In this document: in pieces, positions 11,101 through 22,948 of the stretch
Numbering within the stretch: the first letter of the stretch is position 1
How the letters are laid out: each line of letters opens with the position of its first letter
Source of the DNA: Adineta ricciae
Taxonomy: Eukaryota; Rotifera; Eurotatoria; Adinetida; Adinetidae
Reading direction: 5' to 3'
Length of the DNA stretch: 64,000 nucleotides
Assembly: GCA_905250025.1 (NCBI GenBank)
Contig: CAJNOJ010000009.1
Span: 372,001 to 436,000, forward strand
Position numbers and translations under genes: made by a program
Notes under the pieces: model-generated
What the model was told of the DNA's origin: nothing
The model's input: only the letters and a program-made list of their open reading frames with translations
Database searches by the model: none

Positions 11101-14100
11101 TGCACATAAAAGAAAACTTTAACATATGTTAACAGACAAATATGAGAATATACGATTCAATCGATAAGTTTTCGCATAACAAACTCGAGTTCTCTGCAAA
11201 GAAGTATCACTGACGAACACACCTCAATCTCTTCTCAAATTTTTCACTTTGATTTTCTCTGAATTTCAAATGTGGTGGAAAAAACATGAGGATTAACAAA
11301 TCAATACTAAGAAGAAAAGTTCTTTTATAAATAGACGAACAGTTAGAAAACCTAATCTCTCGTTACAACCATTACATACGCGTATAACTTTATTTATTTT
11401 TCTTGACTTCTCTTCACTCAAATCTCATTTAGTTCATCGTCGAACTCCTATTGAATTCGAACATTGTCATCGAATGATTCCTGAGAAGATGCATTTGCAC
11501 AACAAAGAATAAATGACACTATGGATATTTATAATTATTGATGAAAACAGTACATTAATGTGACATGTCATATATTCTTCATCTTAGTGAAACTCGACAG
11601 TTACATTTTGCACATCTCTTTTCTAAATCACATGATTCATTAAGAAAAAAGATTGTTCAACTAAAGCGAAACAATTTTCAGTTAGCACAAGGTTTTTCTA
11701 CTTATACAATTGGTGACACTTTATCATACCTGATGAAACTCGTCTTGTCAAATAATTTAATTAATCAAGGAAATTTTCCATTGGCTAATTTTCAATAAAC
11801 ATTTTTATTTCTGGTCGAATGAGTCTGATTACTAGAGAAACGCGTTATGATATTGTCATCAACGGAGAAACTTTCCTAATTTGTACATCTCAATTACCAG
11901 CAGATCGGGTCATAAACAAAAAGTTCTAATGAAGACAGCAAAGAAGATCTAGCTATAACATAATGATCATGATCATAACGGCAGCAGAGAAAGCTTTCAC
12001 GTGAAACAACTTACTTGATTACTATCATGGTCGATCATGTTCTTTGAGTATGTTAGGTAGAAAGTAAGACGAAAGATTTAAGACTCAATTTCCATTGAGG
12101 ATGATATTCGTCGTCATTGTTTAGCATGATTTGCTGATTTAGTTTTGTCATTGTCGAAAGTGATTGAGATAGAGACTTAGATGCTGGGAACAAGCGACAT
12201 ATGAGAACGAGAGAAAGTGAAAAAATGAGTGGGATAAGAATGATAAAGAAGGACAAAATAAGTATACTTATATAAATGAAGAAGAAAGTGAAAAGGATGG
12301 ATGGATTCAATGACCATATGTTTGTGTATCTTTCTTCTACAAGACTAAAAATATATGCGCGAGACAGAGAGAGAGAGGGAGAAGGAGAAAAATCTTTCTT
12401 TTTTCAACAAAAGACTAAGATCGTGTTCAATAATAACGATGATGCGAGAAGAAAAAGACTATGCTTTCAAGTTCATCAACGACTATTACTTGCAGATAAA
12501 TTTCTAAGTAAAAAGCTTTACAATTTTCTTTTCTTTTCTTTCTTTTTTCTTCTCTGGAGCAGCAACTGCTAACACAATTTCTCTGAGTGCCACATAAGTA
12601 TAGAAAATAGATCGATAGTGAATATCTTGCTTGTGAACTAAACCGACTCACAAAAAAAACTTGTCTATTGATAGGACACCAAAAATAGCAAAAAGCATGT
12701 CTTCGCTGAGAAAAAAGAAAATGTTGCTTAGCCGGAAGCAATCTATTTTGCTTACCAATACTAATCGTATCTATGGGGAGTCGATAGCCTATTGAAAACA
12801 ATTAACGTGATGCATCAGAGACACGTAAACAAAAATTTCTTAGCTAACTAATGACGTATTTGAGGAAGAAAGACGATCCGTGCAATTACGACTCATATTC
12901 TTCAATTTAAAGGTACTTACAAATTTCGCCATGCTTCGACATCGCTGCTAAGACAAAGCTGCATGAATGAGATTTTGCCGGCAGATAACACGATATTTTC
13001 GTTGTCCAGATAGATTCTCCAGGAACAAAATACAATCTCGTCGACAAAAAGGTCATTGAATTTGTAAACAAACTAATATGTGTACAAAGGTATTATCGAT
13101 GCAGAATAATTATATTCGACAGCCAACAAAGACAACATTGTTGCTGGGCCTTTCTGCTTTATTCATCATTATCGATATGATTTACATTCAGTCATTTATC
13201 AAAAAATTATTAAATCTAGACATGCAATACGATACTTAGCTATTTCATCGTTCTTTCGAAACATATGATGATTGAAAGAGGCGAACCAGTCAGCGAATAG
13301 ATGAGTTCGTGACTAGTGCCATCGGGGGATTCGACGAGTTGATCTGGTGAAATGGGATGATTTCAGTCGAGAGAAATGCAATTGATTTAATAATGTAATG
13401 TATGATACTGACAATTTAATCAGAGAAGCATTTCTACTTGCACAATTCTTTCACTTGAATGAACATGTCTGAGAAGGGAATGCATGCACTAACGATGCTA
13501 AATTTAGCATTTGCAAAAGTAACTAGAAGACGGAGGAACCGACAGAATGATCACATGTGAAGAGGTTTCGTTTTTTTCGAAACAATAACAACACCCGATA
13601 TGATTTAGTGCGGAAAGAAAAGATCACTTCGGTGTTTGATTATATCCGCCGAAACTGTAGCATTAGAATGAAAAATGATCGACCGTAGCAGACAAATTAC
13701 CTATAAATAGGATATTCGTTGGGTACAGACAGTTTATATGAACAGAACATGCCTTTGCGACACAGCTTTGTTTTTTCTTTCGTATACTTTCAATGATTAT
13801 TTGTCAATCAATATTTTTCAAGAAAAAAAGAAAAGCAAGCAGATTAGGAAGTTGTTTCCTTTAATTTCCTCATTTCCTTGTTGATGTCTCCTATTGCATT
13901 TACTCTCATCAGAGGCAAATGTCATTCTAGTTTCTTCAAGACAAAGAACTTATCAGAAAAGACACTCGCAATGAATGCTTTCTCGAAGATGGATGAGTCA
14001 AAGTCTCTTTTTGAAAAAAAAGAACAACAATTCCATCAATTGAATAGTAATTATAGTAGAAATATTACGATAATCGTACAAGAATTATTGTTGTTTGCTA

Positions 14101-14240
14101 TGATTAATGACATTTAACTGTCAGGGATTAGATAAGAATGCTAACCACAAGAAGGAATGTCGACAAGCAAGCATCTCAAGAGACAAAATCGATTAGTATT
14201 CATTAGAATTTGCTTATACCTCGTTGTTGGCTGGTACACT
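8104..14240. other. Long, mostly non-coding region with candidate 5' exons
   Basis: AT-rich DNA with purine and pyrimidine tracts, TTATTA runs (about 9421-9465) and GAA runs (about 8620-8640, 8865-8895). Minus-strand GTAAGT donors at about 8521, 10314, 12015 and 12920 suggest non-coding or short coding leader exons for the gene at 7303-8103. Frames at 11565-11798 and 13878-14117 (+) are open but show no domain. Confidence 0.45.
12921..12932 (-). CDS. Candidate first coding exon (MAKF) with consensus donor
   Basis: On the minus strand an ATG at 12932 opens ATGGCGAAATTT, followed at once by a consensus donor GTAAGTACC. Splicing to the acceptor ending at 8113 keeps frame and would give MAKFDVK followed by the 7303-8103 protein. 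This would mask the myristoylation glycine, giving two N-terminal forms. Frame agreement has a one-in-three chance of being accidental. Confidence 0.25.
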
Positions 14241-14837
14241 ATGTTTAAGAGTGAATTGCTGCTCGTTATTTTGTGTGTTGTCGTCGGAGAAATCGCTTCG
14301 AACGAACATGAACTGATTTACAATGAAGATTTTGTTTACTATGATGAATGTCGTGTTACAGTTTCACCAAGAAATTATCTTCATCCCGTACGCGCCTACA
14401 CTCAAGTACAAAAGCCATGCAATGGAACGTTACTTTGGACGTATCCGAATTTACAATTAACATTGACCGTTGTGAATCTCGAAAACGATTCATTTACGAT
14501 TTGCTTCGAGAAGAAGTCTCTTGATGATAAACTAGTTCGCTCAATTCAAGGTTTCGACGCACATACCAATCAAACACATCCTATGCGCGAATTGCAGGTG
14601 AACTCAGGGCTATTGCTTTGTTCAAATAGTCAAGGAAATCGTGTCTCAGTTGTGATTGAAGCACAACCGCTGTATGCTGGAGTACATCTACGTTACGCGA
14701 TGTTTAATGAACGTCATCCATGGACAGCAGGTCCTTTTCCTGGTTGGGAACGATCGGAAAAATATTTATATGGACCATTAGAACAGGTGCCAATCAAACA
14801 GAAGAAAGTGCGACGTAATCGAAAAAAACTTCATTAA
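14241..14837 (+). CDS. Secreted protein, probably meteorin-like
   Basis: A 198-residue single-exon product. The ATG at 14241 gives a clean signal peptide (MFKSELLLVILCVVVGEIAS); an in-frame ATG at 14157 would add 28 residues including a second hydrophobic stretch, so I prefer 14241. The mature part has the order Cys, then VQKPCNGTLLWTYP, then a beta-like stretch ending FTICF, then LLLCSNSQG followed by VVIEA. This recalls the meteorin/METRNL core (Cys-Gly, W-x-YP, Cys, QGxxxVxA), a family of secreted neurotrophic/metabolic factors. The vertebrate C-terminal cysteine-rich part is missing; instead there is a proline/tryptophan segment and a very basic tail (KQKKVRRNRKK) that might be a cleavage or matrix-binding site. 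Family assignment is by eye and tentative; secretion is likely. Confidence 0.6.
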   Translation: MFKSELLLVILCVVVGEIASNEHELIYNEDFVYYDECRVTVSPRNYLHPVRAYTQVQKPCNGTLLWTYPNLQLTLTVVNLENDSFTICFEKKSLDDKLVRSIQGFDAHTNQTHPMRELQVNSGLLLCSNSQGNRVSVVIEAQPLYAGVHLRYAMFNERHPWTAGPFPGWERSEKYLYGPLEQVPIKQKKVRRNRKKLH

Positions 14838-15352
14838 ATTGATGACAAAAATCATGAGTTTTGTTCGTTTGAAATTGCTTATCCTCACATTAGACCTGCC
14901 TAATTTTCTCCCCGGGCGAAATGAATTTTTACACTTTTTTTTCTACTCACACCAATAAGCTATTATTAGAACAGCAAGATTTGCACGGTAGGTTTGCATG
15001 CATATTCGACTAAAAATAAAACTTGATCATTTCGCGTCGTCTACTACCGACATCATTCATTCATTTTACTATTTGCTGGGCATTTATTTATATGATAGGG
15101 CACATGTTTTGCAACGCCGTAATAATGACGAAGTTTCTGACTCGAAGAGAAGGAACGCTGCCGTTCTTCGATTTGAAATTTGTGATCTGAGTCTGATGTA
15201 AATCTGACGACATTTTATCTGATATATTTCTGACACTTTAGATAAATAAACGAAAGAAATGTGATAAAGCAACTAGCAGAACAAAGTGTTTCTTCTCTCT
15301 GCTTGTTGAGTAAAACTAGATAAGAAAAAAAGAGGACACATCTGCGTTATTC

Positions 15353-16940
15353 ATGGCTAGTTCAAACTGGATCTCGGGCATTGTCGTCTGTACATTGATT
15401 GCTTCTTGTCTTTTTGTTGTTGCGGGCATTATTGGCATAGTCCTTGGACCACATATTCTGCAAAGTCAAGTCGAGAAACAATTACCACTAACAGCGGACT
15501 CCGATCAACTTGATTCATGGTCAACACCACCGGTTCCAATCTATTTACAGTTTTGGTTATGGGAATGTGTCAATGTTGGCGAAGTTCTTCGCGGTGCCAA
15601 ACCGTACGTTGTTCAACGAGGTCCGTTTACTTATTTGGAGCATCGAACGAAGACCGGTGTGTATTTCAACGATAACTATACAGTGACCTATCGCCAACCG
15701 ATTTCTTATACATTCGTGCCCGAGAAGTCGGCTCTTCCAGAAACGACTCGCATAACTATGGTCAACACCCCAATTGTAACGATTGTGGCACTACTTCGTA
15801 ACCAATCAGCTAAAACGCAAGAAATTTTTAACATTGTCAAGAACTTTTTTAATGAAACGTTGTTTATTGACCATACAGCACGTGAATGGATTTGGGGTTA
15901 TGAAGATCCTCTCTTGAAAGCAGCAAAATCACTACCAATTATCAAAGATCTAGTTCCCGATGATCATTTTGGATATTTCTACGGATCGAATGCTACAGAC
16001 GATGGCCTGTACACAGTTTTCACAGGTAGAATACAATAATTTCGAATTCTAGCATGAACGATGACAGCTATTTCTTCGGACTAGGTGAAGATCATATTAA
16101 TCAATTGAATAATATCAATAAATGGAATGGTAAATTAGTTTGTTTGCATCGTTCTAGTCCATGCGTATTCTTTTAGGTATTTCATCTTTACCCTATTGGC
16201 GAACACCTTGGGGGAATCAAATAAATGGTACTGATGGTTCATGGTTTCCTCCACTGATCGGCAAAGATCTCCAATCAATACGTCTTTACTTATATTCAAC
16301 AGATATTTGCCGTTCACTTTACGCCAAATTCGAAAAGCATTCATCTGTCTTAGATATTCCAACAGAACTCTTTTCGATTCCTGCTGAGATATTCTTAAAT
16401 TCCACTTTAAATCCCGATAATATTGCATTTGGTACTACAGATTCCGGTGTACTTGACGTGAGTGTATGCCGACAAGGTGCTCCTATCTATATTTCCTTAC
16501 CACATCTACTCTATGCTGCTGATCGATATCAAAGTCGACTTGAAGGTATTGAACCTGACGCACCAATTCATCGAACAATATTCGAAGTTGAACCACACAC
16601 AGGACTTGTATTAAGTGCACAAAAACGTTTGCAAATAAACGTCTTCCTCCAACCGGAACACTTCATTGACGATTTTAAATATATCTCCGAAGTTGTTTTA
16701 CCAGCCATATGGATCAATGAATCGACAACGATCGACCAAAAGTCAGCTGATGATCTAAATAATCAAGTTCTACGATTTTTCACCATTGTTCGATGGGTTT
16801 CCATTGTCTTAATTCCGATTGGTATAGTTATCTTCATTGTGACGATAGTTTTATTTAAGAAACATCGTTCACGAGAAGAATCAACACCATTGCTATTTGC
16901 TGAAGCGAATAATACTATTGCGTCCGATCATGACCATTAA
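15353..16940 (+). CDS. CD36/scavenger receptor class B family protein
   Basis: Cell-surface or lysosomal receptor for lipids and lipoprotein ligands (CD36, SCARB1, LIMP-2, insect SNMP/croquemort). Exons 15353-16025, 16085-16129 and 16177-16940 encode 493 residues, the normal family length. Topology is typical: N-terminal membrane helix (about residues 8-30), large glycosylated ectodomain with many N-x-S/T sites, C-terminal helix (about 455-478) and a short tail with a dileucine-like TPLLF. Family motifs: KPYVVQRGPFTY, INGTDGSWFPP, DICRSLYAKFE, GVLDVSVCRQGAPIYISLPH, EVEPHTGLVL. The TPLL motif suggests endosomal/lysosomal sorting (inference). A poly(A) signal follows at 16998. Confidence 0.96.
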
Positions 16941-16997
16941 AATATTCTTTTATTTATTTTCGCGTTCACTTTTTCTTTGGATATTTTCTATTTTTGC

Positions 16998-17003
16998 AAT
17001 AAA
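16998..17003 (+). terminator. Polyadenylation signal for the CD36-family gene
   Basis: AATAAA 57 nt after the stop codon at 16940. Confidence 0.55.
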
Positions 17004-17009
17004 ATAAAT

Positions 17010-18265
17010 TGAACTTCGCAGTGGAATGAATGAAAATTCAAGTTAGTCATAGAAGTGTCGCTTTTTCACTCACAAATTATGAAATAAGCAAGAAAATATA
17101 GTACATGCTTCTATTTTCTCTACTGGTCCTTAATAGTCAGCTAATGTATACGAATCGTGCTGCAACCCGATGCTTTCGTAATGGGCAATGAGTTAGGATA
17201 ATGACGAGTGAAATCAATATGAAAAATATATCTCATAATATCAAGTACAACGATGAACATCGTCAAACCACTAATAGCTATGATTGCAAACGATCTGGCT
17301 ACGGATTGTTTGATTCGAATCAACGTTGCAATATGTCCATAATATAGGCCTGAACGATTGCTGGATAGGCACATACATCTGTAACTCGATTATACTGGCT
17401 GATAAATGCCCCCGATTAAAACGAGATCTGTTCAAACAGAAAACTATTCTGACGGAAAAAGGTAGATCCTTCTATTTTCACAGCATTCATGGCGATAGTA
17501 ATGTTTTCACCAACTTTCTCATTACTAAACAGTGTGAGTACAAATCTGAATGTATTGATAGTTGAGATCGTTGTTTTGCATAGTTATTGGACATACATCA
17601 TTATTCTTTAATAGTTAGATTATTTTCGCGAAACAAAACAAAACAATGACAACAACATTCTTCTATTTGAACACTGTATTTCATTTTTACACGAGAATTA
17701 CGAAGAAACAAGTCCAAGCAAGAATGAATGTTTGTTCTTGTTCACAGAACACTTTTCTGTTTGTTGCCAATACGTTCTTGTCTAAAGCTCGAAACTTCAT
17801 GCCGCTGATGTCTGCTTAGAGAGTTGCAAACAAGTATTTGACTAGATGCGCAAAAAACAAGAAATATGAACAAACGCACAAACGAATTCTGACGGAGTAA
17901 AGAAGAAGAAGAAGAAGAGAAAAGATATTCGAATAAACGGACGACAAATAAAAATAGAGCACCAACATCATACAAACACACACGCGTACACAAAAGAAAA
18001 AAAAACAGAGAAATTAATTCTGATGATAGAATTTTATATACACAATGATCTATATTACGAACATTCTCGCGAAAGTTTGCCGTGAACAAAGCAGATTGAG
18101 ATTCATCGATGATTGAAGAACATTCACCTACACATCATCGCCATGCTAAAATCAAAACCAAGAATAATGAGAATGTCAAGTCAGACGCAACAACCAAAAA
18201 TCAAGCATCAATGATTAGAAAGCGTTAGAATAGTTCACGCCTACACCAATCTAGTGTAGAATACC
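17010..18265. other. Spacer between convergent genes
   Basis: No supported gene. A minus frame at 17141-17374 contains one hydrophobic stretch, and a neighbouring minus frame (about 17415-17570) is also open, but no consistent splicing joins them. The stretch 17880-18010 is purine-rich with GAA repeats. Confidence 0.4.
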
Positions 18266-21200
18266 TCAAACAGCACTAGGTTTCGTCTTCTTTTTCGACT
18301 AAAGGAAATTCTTCTCAATAGCGATTCAAGTTCAGTAAGAAAAATCGTTTACCTTCTTGGAAGAATGACCATTTGAGTAACCATTTTGCTCGGAATTATT
18401 CTCTGCATTATTGGAATTTATCATTGGTGCGGATTGATGATCACTAAGAGAAATAAAATACAAAACATATGTAATGAAAATTCATGCGAGTAAGAAATAA
18501 TAGCAAAGGAAAAAATGAGCTGAGACATACAATGAACAAAATGATTTAGACTGAAGAACGATAGAGAAACATTTGCGTTTGTTTCTTTTTCAAATCTCAC
18601 GTTAACTCCGATCACCGACAAATATTTATCATGCAATTATAAACATCATATAGAATGTGGGTCAAAATTCAAGAGAACCTACGTCCGGCTATTTTTTGCC
18701 ATACTATAAAAAGGATTGACTTTTCTTCGAGTTGAACAAAAACAAGCAAATGTATTGCTGGTCGATTACTTACGAATCAGTTGTTTTGTTTTTGCCACCA
18801 AGTCGATAGACTCGTAACAGAACACAGATCACAACGAAGATAACGGCAAATAAAATAATACCCAAAATGATACCAACAATAACCCATTTGCTTGGCTGAT
18901 TTCGTCGATAGTTTTGTATCAAAGGGTTCATGGTGGCTGTGATACTGCCTATGAATTAGGAAAGGAAAACAACAATGAGCATAACAGTGGTAATTAGGCA
19001 AGGATGTCATACCACTTCTGGCGCTCAGTGTTGTAATACGGAGTTTTTGTTCGGCTGCACCAGCTTCATTGTATAACTTAACAAGAACTATGTAGCTAGT
19101 CGTTGGTTTTAAATTAGGAATTTCATATTCGGAAATAGAAGCGTCAATTGGAACTGGTGTGCTGAATGGTCCGTCAGGTTCAAAACTGTTGTCATTTTTA
19201 GCCTAGTAAGAAGAGATTTGTTAGAAAATAGGTTTTGGTTTCGAACAGTGACTATTTACTTTAGCATAGAGGACTTCAGCACGAATGATTGGAGCTCCAC
19301 CATCGGATTCGATCGTCCATTTAATTAAACAACTGCGATCACTGAAACAAGTTTCGTTCTTATTTTCATCTGTTTTCGTGATTTTAAAATCTGGAATTTG
19401 TCTGTCCAATGTGCGGAACGTTGTCGAGCTACTTTGTTGGCCTGTACCAGCACGAGATTTCGCATAGATTGTAAAACGATAAGTGGTACTTGGCTTGATT
19501 TTCTCTATTTTCAATATTTGACCCGATTGTTGAGGATCATCGGAAACAGATTGCGCTAAAACAATTGAAACACATAATATCAAAAACCTGTCTGATCGAT
19601 TTCATCTGCTTGATGAGCACTCGATATTTATCAGGACGACTCTTACCTGGAATAACTAATGTTTGGCCTTGATCATCTGTCTTATCAGCTAGACCGTATT
19701 TAATCACGTATTCCATTAGTGGAAGACCACCGGCTTCTGGTGGTTGAAGAACAATTTCGACGCCATTGGTTAATGGTTTGACTTCGGATACTCGAACTTT
19801 TTTCGGTGGTTCGGCACGTTGAAGTGTAAATGAATGTCGACCGACACGCGGATTCAATGCTCGGCATTCGAAACTGATACCAAAATCCTGTTCGATCGGT
19901 GTATACTAGACACAAAATAAATGATCGATCCCTTTGATTTTTATTCAAACTCAGACGAAAAGGAGCCTACCGAAAGAACACTTTCAAACAATGTTGATCC
20001 AAGTTGTTTAGTTGTTATATCATTTACACCGTTATCAACATCGACAGCTAGTGTCCGTCCTTCCCGCTCTTCAACAGTTCGAACCATTTTGATCCATTGT
20101 ATTTGTGGCGGTGGATAGGATTCGAATTGACAACGCATGACGACTCGATAGTTAGGAATTGTTGAGACAGTTTGAATATTTGGCCCAACAAAAACCGGTT
20201 GAACTACAATGGAAGATCTCAATATTTCTAGACAGGAATTTGTTGTGTACTTACATTGAATATAAAGACTAGCAATTGAATAGGAACTGTCAGCAAGATT
20301 TTTCGCTACGCATGAATAATTGCCGAAATGTTCTCGACGGACAGGATTGAAACGTAGTTCGATCAGTTTATCTCTTTCCAAGTGTGTCTTATCAACGTAT
20401 ATGCCATTAGTAGATTGAATTGGTGTACTATTCAAATATTGCCATTCCAATGAGAGACTTTCTGATGAACCACGTTCAACACGACATTGAAAAGAGATTT
20501 GTTGAGGATGATGATCATCGAGGTTAATTTCGATAGGTGCCATGGGCGCTAACCGTGGTGGAACTAAACAAAAGCAAAGGAAACTAAATCTCGTTCTAAC
20601 AAAGACTCAACACTTACCAATCACATTCAAATTATATTCAGCTCGAAGACCTTTTGGATCGTATTCATTATAAGCATGACACGAATACTTTCCATTGTCA
20701 GTTTCGTCCACGTAGTTAATCGTCAATTGATTGCCTCGTACAACAAATTTAGGTACTTCACTCGCACCAACAGGTGAATCCTAAATTTAAACAAATTCAC
20801 ATTAGTTTACTTCTTTTTCCGCATAGGAAAATGAGCAAACAAAAGAATCTGTCTAATCACGCGTCGGGGGGCGGTACAATGGCACACACATATATAAATA
20901 TATATATATAGGTATATATATACGCACACACATACACACACGTGCATTGAGCCAGTCAGAAAATACACACAAAAATATCTACTGTAAGCATCATGCTGAT
21001 AGGATAACCTTTTGTTTTGGTCGATTGATGTACGTCCGCCCCCTTTCTTTTTTTTGTTGTCTTTCACTCACATGCTGTTTTTCGTCTGTTGTCAAAATAT
21101 TCGATATGAAATTATAAAATACCATAGTTCGATCTCGTGGAGTCGTCTCTATGTCGTTTCTCTGAATGCATATAGGTGAGAGTGAGAGATACAAAAGTCA

Positions 21201-22948
21201 ATGATTTGAAATAATAGGATTAGTTTGTAAGAAAAATTCTAATAACAGTGAAATAACTGATATTGTGCTCTACAGATTAGGTCACACACAAGAAATATGT
21301 CTGTCTTCGTGTTACCGAATTGGCTAAAACATTGATCTGAATGGAAAAAATAATAAAAGGGAAGAAGTTTATAAAACAAAGTAATAATCAAAGCAAAAAC
21401 TGATAAATTCACTACAAAATATAAAATAATAATAATAATAATAATAAAGAAACAGACATGCATACATCACGATCACTCAAATTAAAGAACTATCATGCTG
21501 ATAGATATCGAGATATCTCTTGAATTTTATTTATAATCTCTATATCTTACTTTGACAGGTCTCAATTCATCTGCCTATAGATCAATGAGGAGATTATTGT
21601 TGTTTTCATTATTTTCGTGAGGTGAACATTTGCAATCGTAGTTCGATTTTTCAGTCAAAAGAAACTTACCGATCCGTAATACCAGGCAAATTTTGGCGGC
21701 GGTAAACCAGTTGCATCACACACTAACGTAGCGGTTTTCTTTTCAATAGCACATGGAGTAGCACACGTGATACGAGGCTGAGTAACGGATTCTGTGAAAC
21801 AAAAGAATTATCAACGAATGTTTGGATTAGTAAAGAAACCTTACTTGAAATCACAACAGTTATCGGAAAATCCCGTGATTCGCCAGTTTCAAGTACATCA
21901 GCGCGACACCAGAATGTGTCATTGTCGGACATTTCTACTCGATTAATTCGTAGACCATCATTGACACGCGTGTAATACGGTCCATCTAGTAATAATAGAG
22001 GTCATTTTTACATCATTCTAATGCAATAGTTTCTTTTTCAAACCGTACCAACACGAGTTTTGTCTTGTCCTTTAAACCAAGACACTTCAGCTGCGGGACT
22101 TGCTAGGACTTGGCATTTAATTTTGACAGCTTCTCCAAGAGCAGCATATTGAACAGAATCACCATGAAATGTAATTGGAACTGAAGCCAAAGAGGAAGGA
22201 AAAAAAAGAAACGAATGAACTCAATAATTTCTTTGTCGTATTCAATCAACCTTTGATATTTAATTGGAAGGATTTGCGACTTTGTCGACCATTACTGTCC
22301 GTACCCACACATTCCCATGTACCTATTGAAAAGAAAAGATGAGAAAGAAGCAGAATTATTAACTGAGAATGTTCAAATCTTTCATGCAGACGAATGCCGG
22401 AACGAGTTATGTTGCTATTTCCTGTCTTACACCTATTAACAGTATCCGAATTAAATTGAAGTGAGGGTCAAGCAAATAGTTCAAGAGAAAGTAACAATCT
22501 AAGAGTCTTAGAGATTCAAAGAGAAGAAATTGGAACGTGACGATTTCATTCATGGAATTACAGAAAGTACGGAAATTGTTCGATCAATTATATTCTATGT
22601 GATCTCCTCTTCTCGCCGCTAAAGAATAAGAATTCTTAAAGGATAAATACCTTGATCGTCGGTTGTTAAATTTCGAATACGTAATCGGATTTCATTAGAT
22701 TGTCGTTCAATTGTAACACTAAAACGACGAATGAGAATCGATCGTTGCTTTGAAGATGAGTGTCTTCCTTTAGTTTTATTACCGATCGTGCTCATTTTCA
22801 GGTATATCTCTCTGTTGTGGTGATTTCCAGCCAACCACTCGACTGTTCGATTGACCAGTACATGAAGCAACAAAAGATCTGTATTGATCTCTGGTCAATG
22901 ATGTTTCAGCGGGCTTTATAATCAATTGTCCCTGAGTTTGTATTGAAA
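18266..22948 (-). CDS. NCAM/Fasciclin II-type Ig-FN3 cell adhesion molecule (signal exon not found)
   Basis: Homophilic adhesion receptor type used in axon guidance and synapse formation. Fifteen exons join in frame (about 816 residues without the signal exon): 22783-22948, 22651-22718, 22251-22322, 22049-22180, 21845-21985, 21670-21791, 20618-20780, 20255-20563, 19971-20203, 19647-19905, 19260-19555, 19013-19202, 18774-18948, 18353-18443, 18266-18298. Architecture: five Ig domains (each with Cys...Trp...Cys; Ig2 has NDGLRINRVEMSDNDTFWC, Ig3 DNGKYSC, Ig4 FGNYSC), two FN3 domains, one membrane helix (WVIVGIILGIILFAVIFVVI) and a short polar tail ending PSAV, a class I PDZ-ligand pattern. The 5-Ig/2-FN3/TM order is the NCAM/FasII layout. 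The first coding exon with signal peptide must lie upstream of 22948; a hydrophobic start-like frame at 25115-25026 (-) has no fitting donor. One intron donor is GTTGAT (22249-22250). Confidence 0.92.
20882..20942. repeat. Compound (CA)n/(TA)n microsatellite
   Basis: Alternating purine-pyrimidine tract of CA and TA units inside an intron of the adhesion-molecule gene. Confidence 0.9.
21425..21447. repeat. (AAT)n microsatellite
   Basis: Eight AAT-type units in a row, intronic. Confidence 0.9.

Larger units (their letters stand above)
20781..21669 (-). other. Long microsatellite-rich intron splitting Ig domain 3
   Basis: An intron of 889 nt, far longer than the usual 50 nt of this gene, lies between the two Ig3 exons. 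It holds a CA/TA repeat (20882-20942) and an AAT repeat (21425-21447). Confidence 0.8.

Noticed and set aside
11565-11798. Plus frame of 77 codons starting with a true ATG
   Set aside because: No signal peptide, domain, splice site or conservation evidence; length is within chance for AT-rich DNA of this size.
12053-12310. Minus frame with a hydrophobic stretch and polar tail
   Set aside because: No ATG opens it; hydrophobicity comes from T-rich sequence. It may overlap a leader exon ending at about 12015, but coding is not supported.
13878-14117. Plus frame upstream of the meteorin-like gene
   Set aside because: No domain, and it ends before the next gene with no splice link.
17141-17570. 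Minus-strand frames with one hydrophobic segment that loosely recall a CD225/dispanin half
   Set aside because: The key GDY..GA and SR.A spacing is off, the two open frames cannot be spliced consistently, and no start or partner helix is seen.
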